Origin: Bacteroidota bacterium
Lineage (GTDB): Bacteria; Bacteroidota; Ignavibacteria; Kapaibacteriales; Kapaibacteriaceae
Direction of reading: 5' to 3'
Assembly (NCBI GenBank): GCA_018266735.1
Contig: JAFDZT010000002.1
Location: 1 to 64,000 of the forward strand
DNA: 64,000 bases
In this document: in pieces, positions 26,210 through 36,187 of the stretch
Layout of the letters: each line of letters opens with the position of its first letter
Numbering within the stretch: position 1 is the stretch's first letter
The notes under the pieces: generated by a model
Databases searched by the model: none
The model's input: the letters and a program-made list of their open reading frames with translations, nothing else
Told to the model about the DNA's origin: nothing
Translations under genes and position numbers: made by a program

Positions 26210-26932
26210 CTATCTATTCTGATAGGGGTCCATGATGTTATTGCTTCGATACTCATGTACGTGCCCTACGTTGAACTGCCCCTTGTTGAGATATGCTACC
26301 ACTTCGTTTGAGCTGATCTTACGGCGCTTGTCGATTGTCAAGGTGTAGCGCAGCTTCGTCTTGATCGTTCCCTTAAATACAGGGATGTCAAAGCTCCAAT
26401 ACTCATCTTTGTCTAACGCGACCGTATGGTAACTATTGCCACAGAAGCTTGAAGGAAGATAGGAGATCGGTGACCAGACATTTCGGCCATCTAGGGCTTC
26501 TGCTACAATGTAAAGCCTGCTATCACTCGCTTCCATTTTCACGAGTGAGTCGGTAGTGTTTACGAGATACAGTTTGCAACCAAGCAACGTACTATCAATC
26601 GGACAGCGCTCATTTTCATTGATCACCATATACAGTCCTTTCCTCGGGAATGACCTATCAACCTTTCGGGGCAGGTTATCGGAATGGCTCTCTCCATTAG
26701 ATGCAACAGCATTCTTATCGCTACTGTATGCGTAGCAGTCCCCGTAGAACTGAAAGTCAATGTCAACACTATCAAGCTCGTTGAGTTCTGATCCTGGCAA
26801 CGATGATGTCTGTCGTGGAATCTCCGTTACAATGGTATCCCGTCCAGATGCTCCATTCTGAACATTGCAACTCATTGATCCCATTGTGACCAACAGTATC
26901 ACCATCAACTGCGTCTTCATGTTGTTGCTCAT
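26210..26932 (-). CDS. Predicted lipoprotein, unknown function
   Basis: 240 residues. Signal MKTQLMVILLVTMGSMSC with Cys at ~22 as the lipidation site. The mature part carries an FYGDCYAYSSDKN stretch and a beta-rich second half with several Cys; no family recognised. A TATCTTCG box lies 21 bp upstream of the start. It is AT-rich relative to the flanking T9SS gene and probably monocistronic. Confidence 0.65.
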   Translation of the reverse strand: MSNNMKTQLMVILLVTMGSMSCNVQNGASGRDTIVTEIPRQTSSLPGSELNELDSVDIDFQFYGDCYAYSSDKNAVASNGESHSDNLPRKVDRSFPRKGLYMVINENERCPIDSTLLGCKLYLVNTTDSLVKMEASDSRLYIVAEALDGRNVWSPISYLPSSFCGNSYHTVALDKDEYWSFDIPVFKGTIKTKLRYTLTIDKRRKISSNEVVAYLNKGQFNVGHVHEYRSNNIMDPYQNR

Positions 26933-26952
26933 TGTGCATGGCTCAGAAACAG

Positions 26953-26960
26953 CGAAGATA
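26953..26960 (-). promoter_or_regulatory. Promoter -7 box of the lipoprotein gene
   Basis: TATCTTCG on the minus strand, 20 nt before the ATG at 26932. Confidence 0.5.
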
Positions 26961-27099
26961 GTTCATCTGAATTGAAAGCGGTAGTCCACGGTAGATAAAG
27001 ATGATTCGATGCGCATCAGACGAAGCTGCTTCATAGGAATGTTGTCCCATCAGCATACAGTATGAACAGCCTGTGTGACGTGTAGATGAGTCTTCTCCG

Positions 27100-27621
27100 T
27101 CATGGATATATCTCGATCTGTGTCCCGATCTGCACTGCGTCGTACAGTTCGTCCATTTCTTCATCTGTTACTGCGATGCATCCCAAAGTCCAGTCATACC
27201 AGCGGTGATACTTACCTATGAACCCGGTATTGTTTCGAAGTCCATGTATCTTGACGTCTCCACCGGCTGGCTTGCTAAGGCGTTTCGCATGCTCAATGTC
27301 GTCGTTGTTCGGGTAGGAAATGCCTAAGTTCTTATGGTACCCGCTATTCGGATTCTTGTCGTTGATGAAGTACAGTCCTTCGGGCGTTTTCATGTCTCCT
27401 TCGACCTCTTTAGCGCCGAACGGTTGCCTGCCGAGTGACACTCTATAGGTCTTGACCAGCTGACCGTTGGTGTACGCTATCAACTGCCTCTTCGATTTGT
27501 AGACAACGATCCTATCAACTTGGATGCTGGGTCCTAGTTTCTCTTCTGGATACAAGTTGTATGCTGTCAGCCCAAGTATCAGAAGAATGCAAGCCAGCCA
27601 GATCGTTCTACTCTTTGTCAT
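27100..27621 (-). CDS. L,D-transpeptidase (YkuD family), membrane-anchored
   Basis: 173 residues. One N-terminal anchor (IWLACILLILGLTAYNLY), then a YkuD domain: strand IVVYKSKRQLIAY, KTPEGLYFIND, IHGL with His126, and the catalytic motif TLGCIAVT with Cys148. Such enzymes cross-link peptidoglycan stem peptides through the Cys nucleophile, or attach proteins, in the periplasm. The domain is short and lacks LysM or peptidoglycan-binding modules. It is a single gene. Confidence 0.88.
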   Translation of the reverse strand: MTKSRTIWLACILLILGLTAYNLYPEEKLGPSIQVDRIVVYKSKRQLIAYTNGQLVKTYRVSLGRQPFGAKEVEGDMKTPEGLYFINDKNPNSGYHKNLGISYPNNDDIEHAKRLSKPAGGDVKIHGLRNNTGFIGKYHRWYDWTLGCIAVTDEEMDELYDAVQIGTQIEIYP

Positions 27622-27700
27622 GGTGAATGTGATGTTGTCTGCATGAAATGTTGTTTACGAGTGTTGCCGACGGCGTTCCACAGAGAGCGGCGAACGAACA

Positions 27701-28261
27701 TTACTCAGTTTTCCTAAAACCCTCATACCACTCGATGATCTCTCTGACCGATTGGGTGTCTGTCTTTGGACAGTTGTTGAGTCCCATCGCAACCGGAGTC
27801 TTACATCGAAATGAATTAACAAATACAATAGCATACCCTCCAACGTCAGCACTGTCATATTTCGGAAGGTAAGATGACAATGGATTCATAGTGCAATAGC
27901 ATTTTCTTTTCGATTTCACTAATACCATCAATGTATCAATGTCCGATCGTTTCACCCAATCAGCAGGAAAGCCGCCACTCATGGATACAGTTGTAATTAT
28001 TGTGTCCTTCCATTTTCCTGCGTCTACTAGATCTAGGAATGATAATGGGGTATAATCACCCGGTGTCCGTTCCACAAGATGCATACTATCTAGAAACCCC
28101 TTAAGCGAATCGTTCAGACTTCTACTCGGACTACTCGCACTATGATTTTCATTCAGAGTCATTTGGCCGTGCAGATAGGCCGTCAAAAGCAATCCGGCCA
28201 GCAAGCATGTGATGCTGAGGAGGTGAGCAAGACGGACCACGCTATTCACTCGTACTTTCAT
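27701..28261 (-). CDS. Hypothetical exported or anchored protein
   Basis: 186 residues from ATG 28261 (MKVRVNSVVRLAHLLS), with a hydrophobic N-terminal segment ending near TAYLHGQ. No known domain. Several Cys (KCYCTMN, FRCKTP, NNCPKT) could form disulfides. The start overlaps the end of the upstream lipoprotein gene by 20 bp, so the two are translated from one mRNA. Confidence 0.6.
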   Translation of the reverse strand: MKVRVNSVVRLAHLLSITCLLAGLLLTAYLHGQMTLNENHSASSPSRSLNDSLKGFLDSMHLVERTPGDYTPLSFLDLVDAGKWKDTIITTVSMSGGFPADWVKRSDIDTLMVLVKSKRKCYCTMNPLSSYLPKYDSADVGGYAIVFVNSFRCKTPVAMGLNNCPKTDTQSVREIIEWYEGFRKTE

Positions 28262-28631
28262 CTTGCTTGGTCTTGGAGGGTGTCGACGTATCAACCCATA
28301 GGATCTGCGCACTGATCATATCGCACGTGCTAAGCAGAACATGTGGCGGAGTGTGATCCGTGATCTTGATCATATTCCCTCCCGCCTTTCTGGCGGCGAT
28401 CTTTGCCTTTTCGATGACGGCGTCCCAACCACAATCAATGGAGAACCCTGTGTCACTCACTCGCACGGTTCCTAGTACAATGGCGTTAGGGGGTACTTCC
28501 TCTTTGAGTCCGAGCACAGAGACTTCCTGTCTGGTATCCAGAGCAGGGTAGGTCTTTGTCAGCGTGGTTGATACGCGTGGTGCACACGCAACGCATGCGA
28601 TCGCTAGCAAGGCGAACCAGAGTAGTTTCAT
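28242..28631 (-). CDS. Predicted small lipoprotein
   Basis: 129 residues with signal MKLLWFALLAIACVAC, lipobox IACVAC. The core (PNAIVLGTVRVSDTGFS, DAVIEKAKIAARKAGGN) is typical of a widespread family of small Bacteroidota lipoproteins of unknown function. It ends in a polar, Thr/Ser-rich tail. It overlaps the next gene by 20 bp and starts 20 bp after the katG stop. Confidence 0.7.
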   Translation of the reverse strand: MKLLWFALLAIACVACAPRVSTTLTKTYPALDTRQEVSVLGLKEEVPPNAIVLGTVRVSDTGFSIDCGWDAVIEKAKIAARKAGGNMIKITDHTPPHVLLSTCDMISAQILWVDTSTPSKTKQDESTSE

Positions 28632-28651
28632 AGGATTGTCGGTGCCAGAAT

Positions 28652-30913
<2,262 letters not shown>

Positions 30914-30972
30914 TTACGGAGGGAGGGTTACATGGCAAAGGGAGGGAAGATCACAAGTAGGGTGAGGTGACC

Positions 30973-31419
30973 TCAGAGCTTCTCGAATACAGAGAAGCGA
31001 GGCTCTTTATGAGCCATTCTGACATCACTACCGTCCTTCTTCACGATGACAGCCCGCCCAGATAGATCGGTCAGTTTCAGTGCTGAATCAAGTGAACGAA
31101 TGTCAACGTCCCGAGATAAAAATCCAACGTGCCAGCTAGCACTATCCTCGCTGATACAAAAGGCCTTTCTCTGCAGCGTATTCCGTTTGGGGATAAGAAT
31201 GCTATCAAGATCACGCTCGTACTGGTCTAACAACTCGTACGCCAGTCTGGATCTGTTCGCTGGCGCATCAGTGTATCCATTGTCGACAATGAACTGCTCC
31301 GCTTTTCGCACAGCTTGCTCGCGCGTCAACAGAACGTGGATCTGGCAGGATGAGGAAAAGCTCACAGCCAGTACCATGGAAAGAATCGTCAACGTCGAGA
31401 TTATGGTCGATCTCTGCAT
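30973..31419 (-). CDS. Predicted lipoprotein, unknown function
   Basis: 148 residues from ATG 31419 (MQRSTIISTLTILSMV), with a lipobox-like SFSSSC. The mature part starts LLTREQAVRKAEQFIVDNGY, an amphipathic helix also seen in small YcfL/NTF2-like lipoproteins. An earlier in-frame ATG at 31518 would add a second hydrophobic stretch and is less likely. No family assigned. Confidence 0.55.
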   Translation of the reverse strand: MQRSTIISTLTILSMVLAVSFSSSCQIHVLLTREQAVRKAEQFIVDNGYTDAPANRSRLAYELLDQYERDLDSILIPKRNTLQRKAFCISEDSASWHVGFLSRDVDIRSLDSALKLTDLSGRAVIVKKDGSDVRMAHKEPRFSVFEKL

Positions 31420-31522
31420 AATCCTCACAGCAAAGGCTATCCGATACGACGTGATCCTGTCCATTATCTCGATCACGAAGTCATACACGATGTTCAAATA
31501 TATAGCAAGGAGTATCATCGTG

Positions 31523-32182
31523 TTATCGTCGTAGTTGTTCTGTCTCCATTGTCTGCTTCAGACCGACTGTTACCATTCCACGAATGTCGTGAGCATCAAT
31601 GTACTCTTTGTTAACAATGACGTAGATGAATCGAGAGTCGCCTTGTATGAACTGCAAATCAATGTTGTGAAGATCGTATGCATCACTTGGCCAACCCTCA
31701 CTGGTGTCGAATACTGCGGTGACAGTCGTTTCGTGGCCGATCGTCCCTACTACAAAGTGGAACATTTCATACAGCCGATCGAGAAGGTGCTTGAAAAACG
31801 GAACATGTTCTTCTGAAACGCCTCTCTGATCGTTTTCTAGCTGATCCTCCTCGGCGCCGAAGAACGAGAAGTCAATCGTTACAAGTGTGTCGGAGATCTG
31901 GCCCAGGTGTATAACCGCTTTACGGGGTTCGTCCAAGGCAACATACGCTGGTACTTCAAGTCGATGACAGATCGGTGACTCTTGATCATTGTCGTCGAAC
32001 GGATATCCAACATTGAACTCGTTGATCTTCTCTTGTAACTCCGACTCCGTGATCGCGAAGGAAACACTTGGCGTCATTGATCGCAGCTTCTCAACAACAT
32101 TCTTCGCGAACGGTATCCTGCCCGTTTCAAGAGGCAAGAGGATACTGACTTCTAACAATGGTCCACCGTGGATCCAAATCAT
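31523..32182 (-). CDS. Hypothetical protein
   Basis: 219 residues, cytosolic-looking. The first ~15 residues are doubtful: another frame from about 32195 begins MKREIYDLDPRW and could be the true start if one base were shifted. The body includes VSILLPLETGRIPFAKNVVEKL and FVVGTIGHETTVTAVFDTSEG. No family recognised. AT-rich and placed among other orphan small genes. Confidence 0.5.
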   Translation of the reverse strand: MIWIHGGPLLEVSILLPLETGRIPFAKNVVEKLRSMTPSVSFAITESELQEKINEFNVGYPFDDNDQESPICHRLEVPAYVALDEPRKAVIHLGQISDTLVTIDFSFFGAEEDQLENDQRGVSEEHVPFFKHLLDRLYEMFHFVVGTIGHETTVTAVFDTSEGWPSDAYDLHNIDLQFIQGDSRFIYVIVNKEYIDAHDIRGMVTVGLKQTMETEQLRR

Positions 32183-32377
32183 AGATCTCGCGTTTCATAT
32201 CGTAGAACAATGCAAATCTGAGCACATTGTCGTTCAGGTGGAACATGCGAGTATTACGTAGCTCAGTACTGCTTGGTAAAATACGACATCAATGGTAAAC
32301 ACTGTGGCGGTTCAACGATGTCGCGCCCTTGCCATTCCCCGTTTGTTTGCGATCAGAACCAAATGAACGAGAGTATA

Positions 32378-32875
32378 TCACTTGTCGCTGGGATGTGCTG
32401 ACATCCAGGATCTGAAGTCCGCCTCGATGATGCCGTCGATATTGTCTGTCGTCGCACCATTCCAATACCATTGCATTCCACTTGCGTCGAGGTCCTCTTT
32501 CGCGCATGCAAGCAAGAAGAGATCCTCCAACGGGCTGTCGTCGCCGATCTCAAGATGGAGGTCGCGCAGCTCTAGGAGTACAGCCGTCGTTCCGACCTCA
32601 CCACGAAACGCGCTTGCAATACGTGAGCGGACATAGTTCTCGATCGCCCGAGCTTTATCCGAGTAATCGAACATCAACTCCGCCATGACCTTGTCGGTGA
32701 GAGCTTGCAGCGAGAACTGATTGAACGGCTCGCACTCGCCGGCAAGTATTGCCAAGTGGGTTCCATCGTAGCCGGCTGACATCATTTCAACTGCCCAATC
32801 GATCCATCGTTGGTCAATTTCTCGGCCGAGGGCCTTGCTTAGGATCATCTCGACGGTTGATGGGACAGGCAACAT
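32378..32875 (-). CDS. Hypothetical protein of a conserved small family
   Basis: 165 residues, no signal. The pattern IDWAVEMMSAGYDGTHLAILAGE, FNQFSL...DKVMAEL and the end QWYWNGATTDNIDGII occurs in a family of ~160-residue helical proteins of unknown function, sometimes seen in immunity-type gene arrays. It lies just downstream of the SRPBCC gene in the same direction, 28 bp away, so it may belong to that operon. Confidence 0.6.
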   Translation of the reverse strand: MLPVPSTVEMILSKALGREIDQRWIDWAVEMMSAGYDGTHLAILAGECEPFNQFSLQALTDKVMAELMFDYSDKARAIENYVRSRIASAFRGEVGTTAVLLELRDLHLEIGDDSPLEDLFLLACAKEDLDASGMQWYWNGATTDNIDGIIEADFRSWMSAHPSDK

Positions 32876-32903
32876 GCAGTGTTTCTGAAGAGTGCCAGAG
32901 TGC

Positions 32904-33398
32904 TCAGTGTGCGCTGAGCAATTGATCCAGATGATCGAGGGTCATCGTGAATCCGTCCTTGAAGCCCATTCGGATGTGCATTTCGATGTCTGCAAGGGTC
33001 TTGTGTTGGATCGCAATGGCGACACGTGTTGTACCGTTCTCTTCAGTGAACGTCAGATCCCACACAGAAGTAGGGAAGTCCGAATTGATGTTCCCATCCT
33101 TGTCGGCGAAGGAGGACAACCACGTGAGGTTGGTCATGGGCGTGATGGAAGTGAACTGTTGAATTCCGAAGTGCTCTTGACCGTCGGGTTGCACCATGGC
33201 GTAGAATCGCTGTCCGCCGACGCTGAAGTCCATGGAAATGGTCTTGGAAAGCAAGGGCTGTGGCGCCCACCATTGGTCGAGGAACTCCTGCGTTGTGAAC
33301 GCGGCCCACACAAGTGCACACGGTGCGGCGAACTCTCTTGTGATGTGGACGACGTTGTTCGCCTTGTCGACGGTGAAATCAAACAGGAGGTCCTTCAT
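32904..33398 (-). CDS. SRPBCC / AHSA1-type ligand-binding protein
   Basis: 164 residues. The sequence follows the AHSA1-like START fold: ITREFAAPCALVWAAFTT, FLDQWWAP, FSVGGQRFYAMVQPDG, and the C-terminal helix GFKDGFTMTLDHLDQLL. Such proteins form a deep hydrophobic pocket. It overlaps the ArsR-type gene by four bases (ATGA); this ArsR-SRPBCC pairing is a common arrangement in bacteria, although the ligand is rarely known. Confidence 0.88.
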   Translation of the reverse strand: MKDLLFDFTVDKANNVVHITREFAAPCALVWAAFTTQEFLDQWWAPQPLLSKTISMDFSVGGQRFYAMVQPDGQEHFGIQQFTSITPMTNLTWLSSFADKDGNINSDFPTSVWDLTFTEENGTTRVAIAIQHKTLADIEMHIRMGFKDGFTMTLDHLDQLLSAH

Positions 33399-33715
33399 TT
33401 CTTCTTCCTCTGCATGGTGACGAGTAGGGTATCGAGTTGCCTAAAGTTCGTTTCCCAGATCTTCTTGAATTGTTCCAACCATTTGTCCAACTCTTTCATT
33501 CTGTCGATCTCGAGTGAGAAGTAGATCTCCCGACCACGTTGCTCTTGACGTACGAGGTCGCACTCTGCGAGGATGCGAAGGTGCTTTGAAACTGCCTGTC
33601 GCGTGCTCTGAAAGTGCTCGGCAATGGCATTCGGCGTCATGGCCTGCACGGTGAGGAGCACGAGGATGGCACGCCTCGTAGGATCGGCAATGGCTTGAAA
33701 GATGTCTCGACGCAT
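33395..33715 (-). CDS. ArsR-family winged-helix regulator
   Basis: 106 residues. Winged-helix pattern: FQAIADPTRRAILVLL, recognition helix STRQAVSKHLRIL, wing CDLVRQEQRGREIYFSL. No metal-binding Cys motif, so it belongs to the non-metal ArsR group paired with SRPBCC proteins. It probably represses its own operon by binding the two GCAACC-N4-GGTTGC palindromes immediately upstream (33736-33777). Confidence 0.9.
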   Translation of the reverse strand: MRRDIFQAIADPTRRAILVLLTVQAMTPNAIAEHFQSTRQAVSKHLRILAECDLVRQEQRGREIYFSLEIDRMKELDKWLEQFKKIWETNFRQLDTLLVTMQRKKK

Positions 33716-33735
33716 ACTTATTGACGATCATTATT

Positions 33736-33777
33736 GCAACCAATCGGTTGCTAATATACGTGCAACCAGACGGTTGC
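33736..33777. promoter_or_regulatory. Operator pair for the ArsR-type regulator
   Basis: Two palindromes with identical arms, GCAACC-N4-GGTTGC, at 33736-33751 and 33762-33777, centres 26 bp apart. Between them lies a TATATTAG sequence (minus strand, 33751-33758) close to the TAnnTTTG promoter box. Binding here would cover the promoter, which fits autorepression. Confidence 0.75.
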
Positions 33778-33811
33778 GCAAGAGAATTCTCTATGTCTCA
33801 CTGCGCCTATC

Positions 33812-34477
33812 TCATTTCTCAAAGTCAAGGTTCAACGGCCTTGTGAAAGCGCTGTTCTCTTTTCTCACATGCTGTTCGTGGGAGGGTATGAATATACCTG
33901 TTGTCGAAACAGTCGTGTCGACGATCTCGAAGGCGACATTGTCGAACCATATTTGACCCGTCCCACTCAACAACGCACCATATGATAGCGACGTTGCATT
34001 TGGCGGGACATCCAACACGATCGCATAACGCGCCCAATCGGAGGTCCCTTTGATGGATCTGTCAGACCCACCGTCATGCATATTGTCGAAGGATACCATG
34101 ACCGTATCGCAATCAACGCGGAACCATTGCGATGCATAACCGGACACATTCGTTGTCTTCACAAACCCTGTCATGCGTACACGGTGGCCGAGATACTGGC
34201 CCGGCTGGCATGTTTGCATGAACGCCCCGAAGCCATTGATCGTATCCTTGATCGATCTGATGGAAGCGGAAGCCTTTCCCTCCTGTGCCACGCTTTTGTC
34301 GATACCAAATTCATAACTGCTATTCTGACTACCCACCACCCTCCAATCGTCGATGGGGCCAAGAGGGGCGGGCGCTTGCTTCGTGCAGGAGGTATGCAGT
34401 AACAGAATGGCAACGCCAAGAAGAACTGCCATAGCATTTCCCAAATGAAGTGTCGATCGCGTGTTCGTGTTGTTCAT
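33812..34477 (-). CDS. Predicted lipoprotein with a carbohydrate-binding-like C-terminal domain
   Basis: 221 residues from ATG 34477 (MNNTNTRSTLHLG). Lipobox LLLHTSC near residue 31. The rest matches a beta-sandwich domain found at the end of several extracytoplasmic proteins: YLGHRVRMTGFVKT, WFRVDCDTVMVSFDNM, SIKGTSDWARYAIVLDVPPNA, LLSGTGQIWFDNVAFEIVD. This pattern resembles CBM-type jelly rolls. The ligand is unknown. It follows the gene at 34561 in the same direction. Confidence 0.65.
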   Translation of the reverse strand: MNNTNTRSTLHLGNAMAVLLGVAILLLHTSCTKQAPAPLGPIDDWRVVGSQNSSYEFGIDKSVAQEGKASASIRSIKDTINGFGAFMQTCQPGQYLGHRVRMTGFVKTTNVSGYASQWFRVDCDTVMVSFDNMHDGGSDRSIKGTSDWARYAIVLDVPPNATSLSYGALLSGTGQIWFDNVAFEIVDTTVSTTGIFIPSHEQHVRKENSAFTRPLNLDFEK

Positions 34478-34560
34478 GGCTGTGGTTGTGTAGTTGATGA
34501 AGGGGGTCCTGTGCTTGTGCAATATCCAGGCTTGCTTTCTTGTCTGTGGTCTGTGTCCCA

Positions 34561-35199
34561 TTATGGCAATCGACCGGTTGCAACCAATACCTTCCCCCCA
34601 GACAATTGACGTACTTCACAAACTACGATATCGCCAGTAACAAACTCAAGTTCTTCGTCATTCGGGTCGTATCCCGGGAATGACTTGACCCTATAGGTCC
34701 CATCATCCATTCTATCTGCCCACATTGGTCGCCAGACAGAAGTTCCTTCGTTTCGCATAGGAACATAGATCACCTCTTCCTGCAACTCAATGAAGTCAGC
34801 ACTTCTGCTATTGATCTTGATAGATCGATCATTATGAAACACAATGTTCAGATCGTCAGCGTCCATTCCGTCTGCAATCAATACATTACTGTCATGGTCG
34901 TCGCGGCGATCGGTTGATTCAAAACCGATAGAGTGTAGGCAACGATCGTCGGTAAAAGGCAAAGAACTATCTCGCTCGCGTATTATCAAATTGCTGACGT
35001 CGTTGAAAACGATCTTGAACGCTGCAGTATCCTCGTTGGCCCATTCTTCATGTGATCGCGTCCATATGATCTCAAATGTATTGGATGTGGCATCATAATG
35101 GTCACTCCTGAAGTCATAGTTGTTGTGCAAGTCGAGGTACTTGTCGTTCACCAACAATCCGATGCCGCCGATGTCGATAGTGAAGTTCGTTAGTTTCAT
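34561..35199 (-). CDS. Hypothetical two-part protein
   Basis: 212 residues, no signal peptide. The N-terminal ~115 residues are beta-rich (FTIDIGGIGLLVNDKYLDL). The C-terminal ~65 residues (VIYVPMRNEGTSVWRP, then GDIVVCEVRQLSGGKVLVA) form a small domain that I have seen attached to other short cytosolic proteins. No function can be assigned. It lies between lipoprotein and secreted-protein genes of similar size. Confidence 0.55.
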   Translation of the reverse strand: MKLTNFTIDIGGIGLLVNDKYLDLHNNYDFRSDHYDATSNTFEIIWTRSHEEWANEDTAAFKIVFNDVSNLIIRERDSSLPFTDDRCLHSIGFESTDRRDDHDSNVLIADGMDADDLNIVFHNDRSIKINSRSADFIELQEEVIYVPMRNEGTSVWRPMWADRMDDGTYRVKSFPGYDPNDEELEFVTGDIVVCEVRQLSGGKVLVATGRLP

Positions 35200-35232
35200 A
35201 AACTTGTTTGCGATTCTACTACATGGTCGTTG

Positions 35233-35976
35233 TTACTTCGAGCGTGTCGGGATATAGATCGCATATCCGTACTTCGGGCTTATGATCTTTACTTCCTCTT
35301 GCGATCGATCCTGCAACGTAATGATGATGCCCTTTCTGAAGAACGTTTCGTTCTGTCTTTTGTACACTACCTGGACCCCGCCATCACAACTCTCGAACTC
35401 CTTATGATATATCAACTTGCCTGTCGCAAGATAGAAATCGACTTGCTCCCAATATTCACAGAGCTTACCGTAGTGACTAACATATCCTATCAATATGAAA
35501 GCCTTGCCGTTAAAGCGATACTTGTCAATGTGGGACCACTTCCAGCTACTCCCACCATCATGAGAGACACTCAACAAACCTTTCTCAATTGAGAGGTCGC
35601 CAAATGGGTCTCCCATCATTCCACCGTCACGACTGCCCATAAGTGCGCTCGCTGACCTCTGCCAGACCGTCCATTCTGCATGCTTCTGTTTGTAAATGAC
35701 CAATTCCCTTGGGACGCCATCGTCGATCACATCTGCATTGCTGCTTGTATTATAGGCAACGACAAGTTCATCAACTCCATCGTTGTCCAAATCCCCGGAT
35801 GCTGTGTCGATGAGTGAATAGTCTGCTGGAACAGGAATACTCTGGGAGAAGCAATTCACTACAAGAAACAGAAACAACGAGACAACGACCGTGATCCTTG
35901 ACCTGCCGCGTACTGCTTCATAACGGCTACAACCGAGAACAGTACCTCCCTTTACATATTGAGGGGCACAATACAT
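35233..35976 (-). CDS. Secreted hypothetical protein with one FG-GAP-like repeat
   Basis: 247 residues from ATG 35976; the best signal peptide begins around residue 26 (SRITVVVSLFLFLVVNCFSQ), so the true start may be later, but no other ATG/GTG is well placed. Right after the signal, DTASGDLDNDGVDELVVAY is an FG-GAP/VCBS-type calcium-binding repeat. The remainder contains VSHDGGSSWKWSH and a beta-rich tail. Function unknown. Confidence 0.6.
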   Translation of the reverse strand: MYCAPQYVKGGTVLGCSRYEAVRGRSRITVVVSLFLFLVVNCFSQSIPVPADYSLIDTASGDLDNDGVDELVVAYNTSSNADVIDDGVPRELVIYKQKHAEWTVWQRSASALMGSRDGGMMGDPFGDLSIEKGLLSVSHDGGSSWKWSHIDKYRFNGKAFILIGYVSHYGKLCEYWEQVDFYLATGKLIYHKEFESCDGGVQVVYKRQNETFFRKGIIITLQDRSQEEVKIISPKYGYAIYIPTRSK

Positions 35977-36187
35977 GCTTACGGTGCTTGAAGTACTCGT
36001 TACCAAGGATGTACCCTCATCAGGACCGTTCAGATCGACGATATGGCTCGAGAGCCGCTCGTGAACTTAGCTCCCGCCTGTCCATAATCCAAAAGCACAT
36101 GCTGGACGACACTGCTTGCCTGAGCATCCGATGCATGTGTAAGTTTGACCGGCCGCCGCCAGTTCCACCTATCTCGGACGCCCCGAC

